The notes under the pieces: generated by a model
Told to the model about the DNA's origin: nothing
What the model saw: the letters and a program-made list of their open reading frames with translations, nothing else
Databases searched by the model: none
Made by a program: the position numbers and the translations under genes
In this document: piece by piece, positions 1 through 9,142 of the stretch
Position numbering within the stretch: the first letter of the stretch is position 1
How the letters are laid out: the number at the start of each line of letters is the position of its first letter
NCBI RefSeq assembly: GCF_011300685.1
Contig: NZ_CP049864.1
Coordinates: 310,001-374,000, forward strand
Reading direction: 5' to 3'
DNA from: Lysobacter sp. HDW10
GTDB lineage: Bacteria > Pseudomonadota > Gammaproteobacteria > Xanthomonadales > Xanthomonadaceae
DNA length: 64,000 nt

Positions 1-2548
1 CTTCATACACTTGCGCCAGAATGGATCCGCCCAAGCGACGTTGTCCGGCGCCCAGGCCAATCAACCAAAGTTCGGTATCCGGCGCTTTCGCAAGCAACGG
101 GGTCAATTGCGCATGGACGTCTTCGACCGGCGCAAACGCGGTGACAATCAATGACACAGGCGACACCACCGTGTGAGCCCCTGCTTCATCACGCCACTGC
201 GCTTGCATCGACAAGGAATCTTTACCGACCGGAATACTCAATTCGAGTTCCGGGCAGAGTTCCATGCCGATCGCGTGAACGGCGTCGTACAGCAAGGCAT
301 CTTCGCCGGGGTGGCCTGCGGCGGCCATCCAGTTCGCAGACAGCTTGACGCGGTTCAATGCAGACACCGGTGCTGCGCATAAATTGGTGATGGCTTCACC
401 CACCGCCATGCGCGCCGCTGCTGCGGAATTGATCAGTGCCAAAGGCGTGCGTTCGCCGATGGCCATCACCTCACCTGCGTTGCCTTCATAACCGGCAAAT
501 GTGATGGCGCAGTCGGCGACGGGCATTTGCCACGGGCCGACCATTTGATCGCGTGCGGTCAAGCCACCGACAGAGCGATCACCAATCGTGATCAAGAAAG
601 ACTTCGAAGCCACCGTCGGATGCGACAACACGCGCAAGGCCGTTTCGCGTAGATCCAACTTATCGGTATCAAGCACGGGCCATGCATTTTCTGCCGGCCA
701 TTGCGTATCGCGATGCATCTTGGGTGCCTTGCCGAACAGCACATCCATCGGCAAATCAATGGCCCAACCCGTCTTGCCTTCGCCATACACCGCGTCGATA
801 TTGGCGCCGTAACCGACGACCAAGCGTTCTTCTTGCGTCGCATGACCCACAACACCGAACGGACAGCGTTCGCGGTGACACATCGCGGCAAACTCAGCCA
901 CGCGATCCGCCGGAATCCCCATCACATAGCGTTCTTGCGATTCGTTGCACCACAACTGCATCGGCGAGAGTGACGGGTCATCACTCGGCACGTGATCGAG
1001 ATCGATGACACCACCGACGCCAGAGTCATGTAGCAATTCCGGAATGGCATTCGACAAACCGCCCGCGCCGACATCGTGCACCGAACGAATCGGATTGCGC
1101 GCACCCAAGGCCACGCATGCGTCGATCACCTCTTGCGCGCGGCGCTCCATTTCTGCGTTGTCGCGTTGCACTGAAGCAAAGTCCAACGCCTCGTTACTTT
1201 CACCCGACGTCACCGAGCTCGCCGCGCCACCGCCAAGACCAATCAACATCGCGGGACCACCGAGCACGATCACGGCATCGCCCGGTGCGAGCCTGCGCTT
1301 TTCAACCAGCGCGCGATCAATGCTGCCCAAACCACCGGCCAGCATGATGGGCTTGTCATAGGCGCGAATCAGTCCGGGTTTTTCAACCACTTCGAATGCG
1401 CGGAAGTAGCCGGTCAGATTGGGGCGACCAAATTCGTTGTTGAACGCAGCGGCGCCAATCGGACCATCGCGCATGATTTCGAACGCCGACGCCATGCGCG
1501 GATTCAAAGCGCGCTCGCCTTCCCAATCGCGTTGCAAGCCGGGGATCCGCAAATTGGAAACGGAGAATCCGGCAAGGCCACCCTTTGGTTTGCCACCGCG
1601 ACCCGTTGCGCCTTCATCGCGAATTTCACCGCCCGCACCGGTTGCTGCGCCCGCAAAGGGTGAAATCGCTGTAGGGTGATTGTGCGTTTCTACCTTGATG
1701 GCAAACGCCGAAGGCAGTGATTCGGTGAAGTGATACACGCCACTGCCCGCGTCGACGCGCAGATAGCGTGTGTCATACCCTTCAACCACAGCCGCGTTGT
1801 CGCTGTACGCAGACAAGGTGTATTCCGGTGTTTTCGCGTGCGTGTTTTTGATCATGCGGAACAGCGATTGCGGCTGCTCTCGTCCATCAATCGACCACGT
1901 CGCGTTAAAGATTTTGTGTCGGCAATGCTCGGAGTTCGCCTGCGCGAACATCATCAACTCAACATCGTGCGGATCGCGACCCAAGGCCTCGAAGCGCGTT
2001 TTCAAGTAGTCGATTTCATCGTCGGCCAAGGCAAGCCCGAGTCGTTCGTTCGCAGCTTCGATCGCAGCGACGGGCACCACTTCCAAAACTTGACGCGCCG
2101 GTGATTCGAACAGACGTGCCGCCAACTCAGCATTGGCGTGCACGGATTGGGTCATTGGATCGTGCAGTACGTTTTGCAATGCACGTTGCGTGTCGGCATC
2201 TGTCGGCCAATTGTGCAAATCGATTCGGGTGCCGCGCTCGACGCGTTGCACACCCAAGTTCGCACCTTGCAACAACTCCGTGGCTTTGCTCGACCACGGC
2301 GAGATCGTACCTACGCGCGAGGTCACAAAGACCGAGCTTGCGCGTGCTGCGAGCGGTTCCGATGCGGCCTTTGTTTGAAGAATGCGAGACAACGCCGCTT
2401 GCGAGACTTCAGCGGCGCCCTTACGCAGTACCCAATAGGTGTGCCAGGCGCCGAGGACTCGGACTTCGGGATGGATGGTTTGCAGGCGGGCCTGCAGTCT
2501 CTCAAGCCGGAACGGCGACAGGGCCGATTGGCCCTCGAGCACGATCAT
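1..2548 (-). CDS. purL: Phosphoribosylformylglycinamidine synthase, 3' end off the window
   Basis: This is the large single-chain enzyme that converts FGAR, glutamine and ATP to FGAM in cytoplasmic purine synthesis. Only about 849 N-terminal codons are visible. The frame is open through base 1, so roughly the last third of a family that usually has about 1,290 residues is missing, including the C-terminal glutaminase domain. The protein begins [15 protein letters not shown]. Visible family landmarks are [16 protein letters not shown] near residue 200, [13 protein letters not shown] near 285 and [16 protein letters not shown] near 485. The ATG at 2548 gives the expected N-terminus. It lies 52 bases downstream of the dsbC-like gene on the same strand, so co-transcription is possible. 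The identification is firm. Confidence 0.97.
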   Translation of the reverse strand, partial: MIVLEGQSALSPFRLERLQARLQTIHPEVRVLGAWHTYWVLRKGAAEVSQAALSRILQTKAASEPLAARASSVFVTSRVGTISPWSSKATELLQGANLGVQRVERGTRIDLHNWPTDADTQRALQNVLHDPMTQSVHANAELAARLFESPARQVLEVVPVAAIEAANERLGLALADDEIDYLKTRFEALGRDPHDVELMMFAQANSEHCRHKIFNATWSIDGREQPQSLFRMIKNTHAKTPEYTLSAYSDNAAVVEGYDTRYLRVDAGSGVYHFTESLPSAFAIKVETHNHPTAISPFAGAATGAGGEIRDEGATGRGGKPKGGLAGFSVSNLRIPGLQRDWEGERALNPRMASAFEIMRDGPIGAAAFNNEFGRPNLTGYFRAFEVVEKPGLIRAYDKPIMLAGGLGSIDRALVEKRRLAPGDAVIVLGGPAMLIGLGGGAASSVTSGESNEALDFASVQRDNAEMERRAQEVIDACVALGARNPIRSVHDVGAGGLSNAIPELLHDSGVGGVIDLDHVPSDDPSLSPMQLWCNESQERYVMGIPADRVAEFAAMCHRERCPFGVVGHATQEERLVVGYGANIDAVYGEGKTGWAIDLPMDVLFGKAPKMHRDTQWPAENAWPVLDTDKLDLRETALRVLSHPTVASKSFLITIGDRSVGGLTARDQMVGPWQMPVADCAITFAGYEGNAGEVMAIGERTPLALINSAAAARMAVGEAITNLCAAPVSALNRVKLSANWMAAAGHPGEDALLYDAVHAIGMELCPELELSIPVGKDSLSMQAQWRDEAGAHTVVSPVSLIVTAFAPVEDVHAQLTPLLAKAPDTELWLIGLGAGQRRLGGSILAQVYE

Positions 2549-2600
2549 GTGGGCAAAAACCCTTGCGGAATCGGGCCTGCCATTGTACCCGTTTGCGCCC

Positions 2601-3401
2601 TTACTTAGAGACGGCGTTCAACCATTGCAGGAGGTCGCTGGGGCTCAAATAACCCGGGGCGGCCGCACCATTCGCGGCAATAATCATCGGCGTGCCCTTC
2701 AGACCGGCACGTTGCCCCATCGCATAGTGTTTGGCGACGGGTGACGTACAGCGAGAATTCGGCGGCAACTTACCGTTTTTGGCATCCGTAAGCGCTTTCT
2801 TGCGGTCTGCGGAACACCAAATGTTGGCCATCACCGTCGCGTCTTCGGACGCCATGCCCATGCGCGGGAAGGCCAGATATTCGACCGCGATCCCGGCTTT
2901 GTTGTAAGCCGCGATGTCGCTATGCAGTTTGCGGCAATAGCCGCACTCGTAATCGGTGAACACGCTCACGGTGTATTTCGGATTCGCCGGCGCAAACACA
3001 ATGCGTTCAGCCTGCGGCGCAGTCGCGAGCAGCGCCTTACGGAAGGTGTTCATGCTTGCTTCGCTGAGGTCCGCTTTCTTCGTCATGTCGAAGACAGACC
3101 CTTGCAGCAAGTACTTGCCATCATCCGAGACGTAAGCCGTCGTGCCCGCAACAATCACTTCACGGAAGCCAGGCATGGGTGCAGGGCCCACACGGTCGAC
3201 CACCAACTGAGGATTGATCTTCTTAATCGCTTCAACCGCGCGTGCATCCGCGCTGCCTGCCGCCGGTTCGGCAGATTTCAGGGCCGCAGTCACAGGCGCC
3301 TGTTGCGCTTGCGGGGCTGCTGCCTCGCTCGATGCAGCGGGTTTGGCGCAGGCACTGAGGGACAGAGAGGCCAAGGCGAATAGGGTCAAAACACTGCGCA
3401 T
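2601..3401 (-). CDS. DsbC/DsbG-family thiol:disulfide interchange lipoprotein
   Basis: Predicted periplasmic disulfide isomerase of 266 residues. The N-terminus is a lipoprotein signal with lipobox LSAC, Cys18 being the lipidated residue, followed by an Ala/Pro/Gln-rich linker to about residue 45. A DsbC-type dimerisation segment follows, then a thioredoxin fold with active site CGYC at 153-156 and the cis-Pro loop GTPM near 236-239. Cys196 and Cys218 match the second, structural disulfide of DsbC. Being a lipoprotein is a variation on soluble E. coli DsbC, which suggests tethering to the outer or inner membrane (inference). It sits between xerD and purL on the same strand; in many gammaproteobacteria xerD and dsbC are neighbours, which supports the DsbC assignment. 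Confidence 0.9.
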   Translation of the reverse strand: MRSVLTLFALASLSLSACAKPAASSEAAAPQAQQAPVTAALKSAEPAAGSADARAVEAIKKINPQLVVDRVGPAPMPGFREVIVAGTTAYVSDDGKYLLQGSVFDMTKKADLSEASMNTFRKALLATAPQAERIVFAPANPKYTVSVFTDYECGYCRKLHSDIAAYNKAGIAVEYLAFPRMGMASEDATVMANIWCSADRKKALTDAKNGKLPPNSRCTSPVAKHYAMGQRAGLKGTPMIIAANGAAAPGYLSPSDLLQWLNAVSK

Positions 3402-3459
3402 CTAAGCAAATCCGTTCGGGGACACCGAATTGTCTCACGCCGGCGCTGAGCCGCGGCCG

Positions 3460-4413
3460 TCAGCCGCGTGGGTGGTGACGTGCGTGCAGGTTTTTAAGCT
3501 TTTCTCGCGCTACCAGCGTGTAGATCTGAGTGGTCGACAGCGCGCTGTGGCCGAGCAGCATCTGCAATGCACGCAAGTCGGCGCCGTGGTTGAGCAAATG
3601 CGTGGCAAAGCTGTGCCGCAACACATGCGGGCTGATGCGTTCAGGATCGAGTCCGGCGCGCAGGGCATATTTCTTCACCGCCCCCCAAAAGGCTTGGCGC
3701 GTGGGTGTTTCTGCGCGTTTGTCGACAAACAATGCGCGCACCTGCCGCTTGCCGAGCAGCGTGGGTCGTGCGTCTGCCAAGTAACGCTCAAGCCAATGCT
3801 GCGCTTCTGCGCCGATCGGAACCAAGCGCTCTTTGCCGCCCTTACCCGTCACGCGCACCACGCCTTGGCGCAAATTCACGCCCATGGCGTCAATATTCAC
3901 CAACTCACTGACACGTAAACCACTGGCATACATCAACTCCAGCATGGCTTTGTCACGCAGCCCTTCGGGCGTTGCCACATCCGGGGCATTCAGCAGTGCT
4001 TCGATGTGTCCTTCACTCAAAGCTTTCGGCAAGCTGCGCGACAGTTTGGGTGACTCAAGTAAGGCGGCCGGATCATCCGCACGTCGACCGCTGCGAACTT
4101 GCCATGCGAAGAATGCGCGCAAGGTCGAAATCAATCTTGAGGTGCTGCGCGCAGAATATTTCTCGCTCGAACGCCATGCCAAGAGTTCAGACAGCTCTGC
4201 GCGTTGCGCAGTGATCAATGCCAGTTGCTTTGAGGCCAACCATCGCGCCGCGCCTTCCATATCGCGCCGATAACTCGCCAAGGTCGTGCGTGCCAAGCCG
4301 TTCTCGGCCCACACAGCGTCCAGAAAACGCATGATGCAATCCATATCTTCCGCACGCGCCTCCGGCAACTGTAAAGTCTGTGCTCGGAGTGCAGCGGCGC
4401 GATTGGGCTTCAT
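3460..4413 (-). CDS. xerD: Site-specific tyrosine recombinase XerD
   Basis: Chromosome dimer resolution recombinase that acts with XerC at dif in an FtsK-dependent reaction. The 317-residue protein has an N-terminal SAM-like core-binding domain (about 28-110) and a C-terminal catalytic domain. The full tyrosine-recombinase set is visible: Arg167 (SGLRVSEL), Lys191 (TGKGGKERLVP), His263 and Arg266 (HVLRHSFATH), His289 (LLGHSALSTTQIY) and the nucleophile Tyr298. XerD is favoured over XerC because of the adjacent dsbC-like gene and the C-terminal sequence. The first 20 or so residues are longer than usual, and Met24 is a possible alternative start. It is divergent from the RDD gene, with only 42 bases between them. 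Confidence 0.93.
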   Translation of the reverse strand: MKPNRAAALRAQTLQLPEARAEDMDCIMRFLDAVWAENGLARTTLASYRRDMEGAARWLASKQLALITAQRAELSELLAWRSSEKYSARSTSRLISTLRAFFAWQVRSGRRADDPAALLESPKLSRSLPKALSEGHIEALLNAPDVATPEGLRDKAMLELMYASGLRVSELVNIDAMGVNLRQGVVRVTGKGGKERLVPIGAEAQHWLERYLADARPTLLGKRQVRALFVDKRAETPTRQAFWGAVKKYALRAGLDPERISPHVLRHSFATHLLNHGADLRALQMLLGHSALSTTQIYTLVAREKLKNLHARHHPRG

Positions 4414-4455
4414 CCCTTTAGCTTAAACAATACGCAGTCCGCTATTCTTGCGCTC

Positions 4456-4917
4456 ATGCACACGCCTGAAACCAAACGCCCTGCCACACACCCGCCGCTG
4501 CTAGGTTGGCGCGCACTTGCACTGGTGTACGACTTTTTCCCGGCATTGGCGCTGTGGTTTGTTGTGGCGGTGATTTTTACGAGCCTGCATGGCGATAGCG
4601 TGCGTGGTGGCGGCCTCGGCTTACTGGAGTTTGCCTGCTTGTATGGACTGACCGGCATTTACGCCACGGCAAGTTGGCGACGCGGCGGACAGACCATCGG
4701 CATGAAGCCCTGGCATTTGTATGTCGACGATCAAGCAGGCGGCCCCGCCTCACTGAAGCAGTTGTGGCTGCGATTCATCGTGGGCAGTCTTTCGCTGCTG
4801 TGTTTGGGCGCGGGCTTCTGGTGGGCGCTGTTCGATCGCGATCAACTCACGTGGCACGACCGTTTGAGCAAGACGCGATTAACACGCGACAAGAATCGCG
4901 ACGGCGCGCTGGATTGA
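4456..4917 (+). CDS. RDD-family membrane protein
   Basis: Small inner-membrane protein of 153 residues. It carries the RDD domain signature: an Arg-containing first helix start (GWRALALVYDFFPALAL), then further helices near 55-72 and 105-130, and the closing charged segment DRDQLTWHDRLSKTRL. RDD proteins are widespread and most have no proven function; some have been linked to ion or osmotic homeostasis, but nothing here shows which applies. It is transcribed away from xerD and converges with lptG, whose stop codon lies directly next to its own (4917/4918). The family assignment is firm and the function unknown. Confidence 0.85.
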   Translation: MHTPETKRPATHPPLLGWRALALVYDFFPALALWFVVAVIFTSLHGDSVRGGGLGLLEFACLYGLTGIYATASWRRGGQTIGMKPWHLYVDDQAGGPASLKQLWLRFIVGSLSLLCLGAGFWWALFDRDQLTWHDRLSKTRLTRDKNRDGALD

Positions 4918-6024
4918 TCAGCTCGCCGGTTTTCGCTTGAACAAGATCCAAGAGATCAGCAACATCAGGATCAACGGCAATAAATAGGCTAAGCGGAAGT
5001 CCACATGGAACACGCTGGCCAATTTCACCGACTGCGTTTGCAACATCCAGAAACCCAAGGCAAAGATGATGCCGAGGAACAGGCGCTTGCCGAAGCCGCC
5101 ACTGCGCAAGGTGCCAAACGCAAACGGGATCGCGGCCAAACACAACGCAAGCACGTTCAACGGATAAAACCAACGCGACCAGTAGGTGTCCTCGAACTCA
5201 GCGGTCTCAAGGCTATTGCGCTTGCGGTACTCAATATTCTTCGACAGGTCTCGCGCGGTGAGTGCGTCAGCGCGCACGATGCTGCTGGCCAAGGCCGCTT
5301 CATCCAAAGTGGATTTCCAAGAATGCGTCGCTGCCGTGGTGCGCACGACTTTGTCTTGGCTGAAGTCGATGCGAACCGTGTCTTGCATCGTCCAGGTATC
5401 GCCTTCGTGCTGCGCGCGCGCGGCATAGGTGATTGACTTCAATCGACCGTTCACCTCAAATTCGTACAGCCGCATATTGGTCAATTCCAACCACTTGCGT
5501 CCGCCTTCCGCGCGCGATTCACCCGCGGTGGCGCTCACGACCGTAGTGCCTTCAATGGCCCACAAACCATGTTGCTTCGCCAGCACCTGGTTGTCGTACT
5601 TCTTGGAAGATTTGTAGTTGTCGGATGCCAGCTTGCCCCAGGGCGCGAGCGTTTCACCGTTCACCACCATCAGCGCCGTAAATACCAACAAGGTACCTGC
5701 AACTGCCACACTGATCCGACGACGCGACAGCCCCACTGCGCGCATGACTGTCAATTCGGAACTGGCCGCCAACTGGCCCAAGCCCATCAACGAACCAATC
5801 ACAGCCGCTGTCGGAAAAAGTAAGTACGCACGCGAAGGCAAGGTATAGAGCACGGTGACAAATGCATCGGCCGCGGTGTACTTGCCCTGCCCGACTTGCT
5901 GCATTTCTTTGACCAAGCCACCGACCATGAAGTCCATGCCGAGCAGCACCAACCAAGTCAGCATCACAGCACCCAAAATGGAGCGCGCGATGTAGATGTC
6001 ATGAATTTTCGGGAACGGCGTCAT
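4918..6024 (-). CDS. lptG: LPS export permease LptG
   Basis: One of the two inner-membrane permease subunits of the LptB2FG ABC machine, which extracts LPS and hands it to the LptC-LptA bridge. The 368-residue protein has the YjgP/YjgQ architecture: three N-terminal helices, a periplasmic beta-jellyroll of about 150 residues (roughly 110-270) and three C-terminal helices. It ends with a short cytoplasmic basic tail (LFKRKPAS). The N-terminal segment IYIARSILGAVMLTWLVL is typical. Its ATG at 6024 overlaps the lptF stop by four bases (ATGA), so the two subunits are translationally coupled. It is ordered after lptF as in other gammaproteobacteria. Confidence 0.95.
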   Translation of the reverse strand: MTPFPKIHDIYIARSILGAVMLTWLVLLGMDFMVGGLVKEMQQVGQGKYTAADAFVTVLYTLPSRAYLLFPTAAVIGSLMGLGQLAASSELTVMRAVGLSRRRISVAVAGTLLVFTALMVVNGETLAPWGKLASDNYKSSKKYDNQVLAKQHGLWAIEGTTVVSATAGESRAEGGRKWLELTNMRLYEFEVNGRLKSITYAARAQHEGDTWTMQDTVRIDFSQDKVVRTTAATHSWKSTLDEAALASSIVRADALTARDLSKNIEYRKRNSLETAEFEDTYWSRWFYPLNVLALCLAAIPFAFGTLRSGGFGKRLFLGIIFALGFWMLQTQSVKLASVFHVDFRLAYLLPLILMLLISWILFKRKPAS

Positions 6025-7100
6025 GCGCGCACCTTACCCAACTGTCCGTCACGCATATACATCCATACAGCCAAAGCAAGGAGCGGCAGCGTTAACCACC
6101 ACAAGCCCACGACCATCGGCAGCTTTCCGCGACTCAACCATTGCGTACCCAAAATCATCAAATCGGTGGCGATGAAATAGCCAAGGAATCCCACGACAAC
6201 GCGGCCGTAGCGTTGCTGTCTCGGGGGGCTTCGTGACAAGGGCACGGCGAGCAAAGCCAAGGCCAATGCTAAAAATGCCGGCGCCAAGCGCCAATGCAAT
6301 TGTGCGTTCGATTCCTTGCCTGGAATCTTGAGCAAGGCCATCGTGGGTTTGCGACGCAAGTCGGCGTCTGCCTTGCCATCATCGCGATCCGGCATGCGCA
6401 CGTCGTTGGTTTCGTACTGCAGCAATCGATAGTTCAATTGCGTGTTGTTCAACGGCCCTTCGACTTCGAAGCCATCTTTCAGGCTCAAGAAGCGCGAATT
6501 GGGGCCTTCTACGCGCAATGTGCCTTTGGGCGCGGTGGTGACGTGGATGCGATCTTTCTTTTCGCGATAAATGAAAATATGGTCGAACTCGCTGCCGCCG
6601 CTCGACATACCGGCCACATAGACCACCCCGTCATTGCCGGGCATCGACACAAACTTGCCGGGCTCAAGCCCCGTAATCAGCAGATTGCGGTTGGCCTCTT
6701 GAATCATGCCGCGCGAATAGCGCTCCGCCCAAGGGCCAAGCCACAGCGCGCACAGCGCCACGATCACCACGCAGGGCGCCACCACAATCATCAAAGGGCG
6801 CAGCAAGCGTTTGGGGCCAACGCCTATCGAGGCGAGCACGGGCATCTCGGCATCCCGGTAGAGACGGCTCATGCCGAGCAAAATGCCGATCATGAGCGCG
6901 AGCGGGAGGATCAGTGGCAGCCAGGTCAGCATGACCAAGCCCAACTGCGCCAGCATCATCCCGGCCGGCATGGTGCCCTTGGTGACGTCCTTCAGGACAT
7001 CCATGAACGCACCGCCCACCATCACCATGGTCAAGATGATGAGCGCAGCAAAGATCGACTGCAGAAGTTCACTGGCGATGTAGCGGTCGAGCTTCAGCAT
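6021..7100 (-). CDS. lptF: LPS export permease LptF
   Basis: Partner permease of LptG in the LptB2FG lipopolysaccharide transporter. The start is taken at the ATG at 7100, giving 359 residues that open with MLKLDRYIASELLQSIFAA, the classic LptF N-terminus. A longer in-frame extension to 7334 is judged spurious because it would run through the promoter region and into pepA on the other strand. Three helices lie before and three after a periplasmic domain (about 110-260). The gene is divergent from pepA, as in E. coli. A TACAAT -10-like element on the minus strand (7183-7178) is a candidate lptFG promoter. Confidence 0.95.
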   Translation of the reverse strand: MLKLDRYIASELLQSIFAALIILTMVMVGGAFMDVLKDVTKGTMPAGMMLAQLGLVMLTWLPLILPLALMIGILLGMSRLYRDAEMPVLASIGVGPKRLLRPLMIVVAPCVVIVALCALWLGPWAERYSRGMIQEANRNLLITGLEPGKFVSMPGNDGVVYVAGMSSGGSEFDHIFIYREKKDRIHVTTAPKGTLRVEGPNSRFLSLKDGFEVEGPLNNTQLNYRLLQYETNDVRMPDRDDGKADADLRRKPTMALLKIPGKESNAQLHWRLAPAFLALALALLAVPLSRSPPRQQRYGRVVVGFLGYFIATDLMILGTQWLSRGKLPMVVGLWWLTLPLLALAVWMYMRDGQLGKVRA

Positions 7101-7208
7101 GAGGGTACGGTGCCCGTATGAATTAAACTGGCAGACCCGTTTGGCCATCTGTGGCCCTGCGTCCCTGCGTTCGCGCAATTGTACGAAATCGAACATGGAA
7201 TCTTGCTG

Positions 7209-8696
7209 ATGGCGCTTGAATTTGCCTTGAACACCCTCCCCGCCACTGAAACGGACGTCGATTGTCTGATTCTCGGTGTCTTTTCCGATAAAACCTTCAC
7301 CGCAAGTGGTCAAGCGGTCGACAAGGCCTCGCAAGGCAAGCTTTCAGCCTTGACTGAGCGCGGTGATATCAAGGGCAGCACAGGCAGCACCGCGATGCTG
7401 TTCGACGTCGAAGGCGTCAAAGCAACGCGCGTTTTGGTCGTGGGCCTCGGCGATGCCGACAACTACGGCACACCGCAATATTTGAAAGCCGTGGGCGATG
7501 CCGCACGTCACTTGCGCAATGGCGCGGTCAAGACGGCCTTGTTCACCTTGAGTGAAGCCGCACCGAAAGGACGCGACACCGCGTGGACCGTTCAGCAAGC
7601 TGTGATTGCTGCAGACCATGCGTGCTATCGCTATCTCGCCACGCTCGGCGCGAAGAATAAGAAGCGCGACGAAACCGGTCTTGAGAAGCTCTCGATCCAA
7701 GGTGATGATCGCCTCGCATTGGCACGTGGTATCGCCATTGCAGGTGGTGTGGCCTTCACGCGTGAGTTGGGCAATTTGCCGCCAAACATTTGCAATCCGT
7801 CGTACTTGGCAGAACAAGCGCGCAGCTACGCCGACAAAATTGAAGGCGTCAGTTGCGAAGTGCTTGACGACACGGACATGGAGGCGCTCGGCATGGGCTC
7901 CTTGCTGGCCGTGGCACGCGGCTCACGCAATCGCCCCAAGCTGATTGTGTTGAAGTGGAACGGTGGTGGCGAAGCCAAACCTTACGTCATGGTTGGCAAG
8001 GGCATTACCTTCGATACCGGCGGTATCAATTTGAAGACGCAAGGTGGCATCGAAGAAATGAAGTACGACATGTGTGGCGCCGCCACCGTGCTCGGCACCT
8101 TTGTTTCGGCAGTCGGCATGCAATTGCCGGTGAATGTGATCACCGTCGTTGCGGCTGTTGAAAACATGCCTGATGGAAATGCCTATCGCCCGTCGGACGT
8201 GCTGACGTCCATGTCAGGTAAGACAATCGAAGTCGGCAATACCGATGCCGAAGGTCGACTGATTCTGTGTGATGCGCTCACCTATGCAACGCGTTTCGAA
8301 CCCAAGGCATTGATCGACGTCGCCACATTGACCGGCGCCATGGTTGTTGCGCTCGGTAAATTTGCCACCGGCCTCATGACCAAGAAAGACGATGATCTCG
8401 TGCGTGAAATCATCGATGCCGGTGAAACCACATTCGATCGCGGCTGGCAATTGCCTTTGTGGGATGAATACCAAGGCTCGCTCGATTCTGCGTTTGCTGA
8501 CATCTACAACATCGGTGGCCGTTGGGCGGGTGCAATCACCGCAGGCTGCTTCCTGTCGCGCTTTACCGAAGGTCAACGTTGGGCGCACTTGGATATCGCA
8601 GGCGTGTCGAATGGCGACGGCAAGCTCGGTATGGCCACGGGCCGTCCGGTCGGCATGCTGAGCCAATGGCTATTGAACGAATCCGGTAAAGCTTGA
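7209..8696 (+). CDS. pepA: Leucyl aminopeptidase (M17), PepA
   Basis: Cytoplasmic dinuclear-metal aminopeptidase that releases N-terminal residues from peptides. In E. coli the homologue also binds DNA, in Xer recombination at plasmid sites and in carAB control. With the ATG at 7209 the protein has 495 residues (E. coli 503); an upstream in-frame start at 7179 would add ten residues with no family support. Metal and catalytic residues are present: Lys264 and Asp269 in [11 protein letters not shown], Lys276, Asp287 in KYDMCG, and Asp346, Glu348 and Arg350 in the M17 signature NTDAEGR. It leads the plus-strand run pepA-holC-valS, with three bases to holC, the same order as in E. coli. Confidence 0.97.
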   Translation: MALEFALNTLPATETDVDCLILGVFSDKTFTASGQAVDKASQGKLSALTERGDIKGSTGSTAMLFDVEGVKATRVLVVGLGDADNYGTPQYLKAVGDAARHLRNGAVKTALFTLSEAAPKGRDTAWTVQQAVIAADHACYRYLATLGAKNKKRDETGLEKLSIQGDDRLALARGIAIAGGVAFTRELGNLPPNICNPSYLAEQARSYADKIEGVSCEVLDDTDMEALGMGSLLAVARGSRNRPKLIVLKWNGGGEAKPYVMVGKGITFDTGGINLKTQGGIEEMKYDMCGAATVLGTFVSAVGMQLPVNVITVVAAVENMPDGNAYRPSDVLTSMSGKTIEVGNTDAEGRLILCDALTYATRFEPKALIDVATLTGAMVVALGKFATGLMTKKDDDLVREIIDAGETTFDRGWQLPLWDEYQGSLDSAFADIYNIGGRWAGAITAGCFLSRFTEGQRWAHLDIAGVSNGDGKLGMATGRPVGMLSQWLLNESGKA

Positions 8697-8699
8697 TCT

Positions 8700-9131
8700 A
8701 TGTCGCGCGCGGACTTCTATCTGATTGGCAAGCCGCGCTTCATGGCGCAGCCCTTATTGCTTGTCTGCGAACTGGCGCGTAAGGCGTTCGACGCCAACAT
8801 GCATGTCCTAATTTTGGCCAACGACATGTCACAAGCCGAAGCATTGGATGACCTTTTGTGGTCATTCGATCCCGATGCATTTCTTCCGCATGAAATCTTC
8901 AATGCGGAAGAAAACGAAGACGATGAAATTGTGCCGATCTTGATTGCGACGCCGGACATGGATCCACCGGCACGCGCCTTGGTGATCAACTTGCGTGAAG
9001 TCTGCGCAGCCGGCCCCTTTGATCGCGTGCTTGAAGTCGTTCCAGCGGATCCGAATTTGCGCGCACCTTTGCGTGAGCGCTGGACCGAATACAAAGCGCG
9101 CGGCTACACCCTCAACTCATACGAAATGTAA
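8700..9131 (+). CDS. holC: DNA polymerase III chi subunit
   Basis: Clamp-loader accessory protein that bridges SSB and, through psi, the DnaX complex. The 143-residue protein begins [12 protein letters not shown] and ends with the family-typical segment [17 protein letters not shown]. An acidic patch around residues 70-80 (NAEENEDDE) follows the conserved [14 protein letters not shown]. It sits between pepA and valS, three bases after the former and 11 bases before the latter, the standard gammaproteobacterial arrangement. A candidate gene for its partner psi is found about 4 kb away at 13009-13332. Confidence 0.93.
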   Translation: MSRADFYLIGKPRFMAQPLLLVCELARKAFDANMHVLILANDMSQAEALDDLLWSFDPDAFLPHEIFNAEENEDDEIVPILIATPDMDPPARALVINLREVCAAGPFDRVLEVVPADPNLRAPLRERWTEYKARGYTLNSYEM

Positions 9132-9142
9132 TTCGAGTGTTC

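Noticed and set aside
3422-3459. GC-rich short palindromes between xerD and the dsbC-like gene as a terminator
   Set aside because: Stems are short and imperfect and no T-run follows on the minus strand.
6294-7121. Plus-strand open frame of 275 codons opposite lptF
   Set aside because: Antisense to lptF, very rich in His/Gln/Ala, no family match, no plausible translation start.
7101-7334. 78-residue N-terminal extension of LptF
   Set aside because: It would cover the lptF/pepA promoter region and the pepA start; MLKLDRYIASELL at 7100 is the canonical start.
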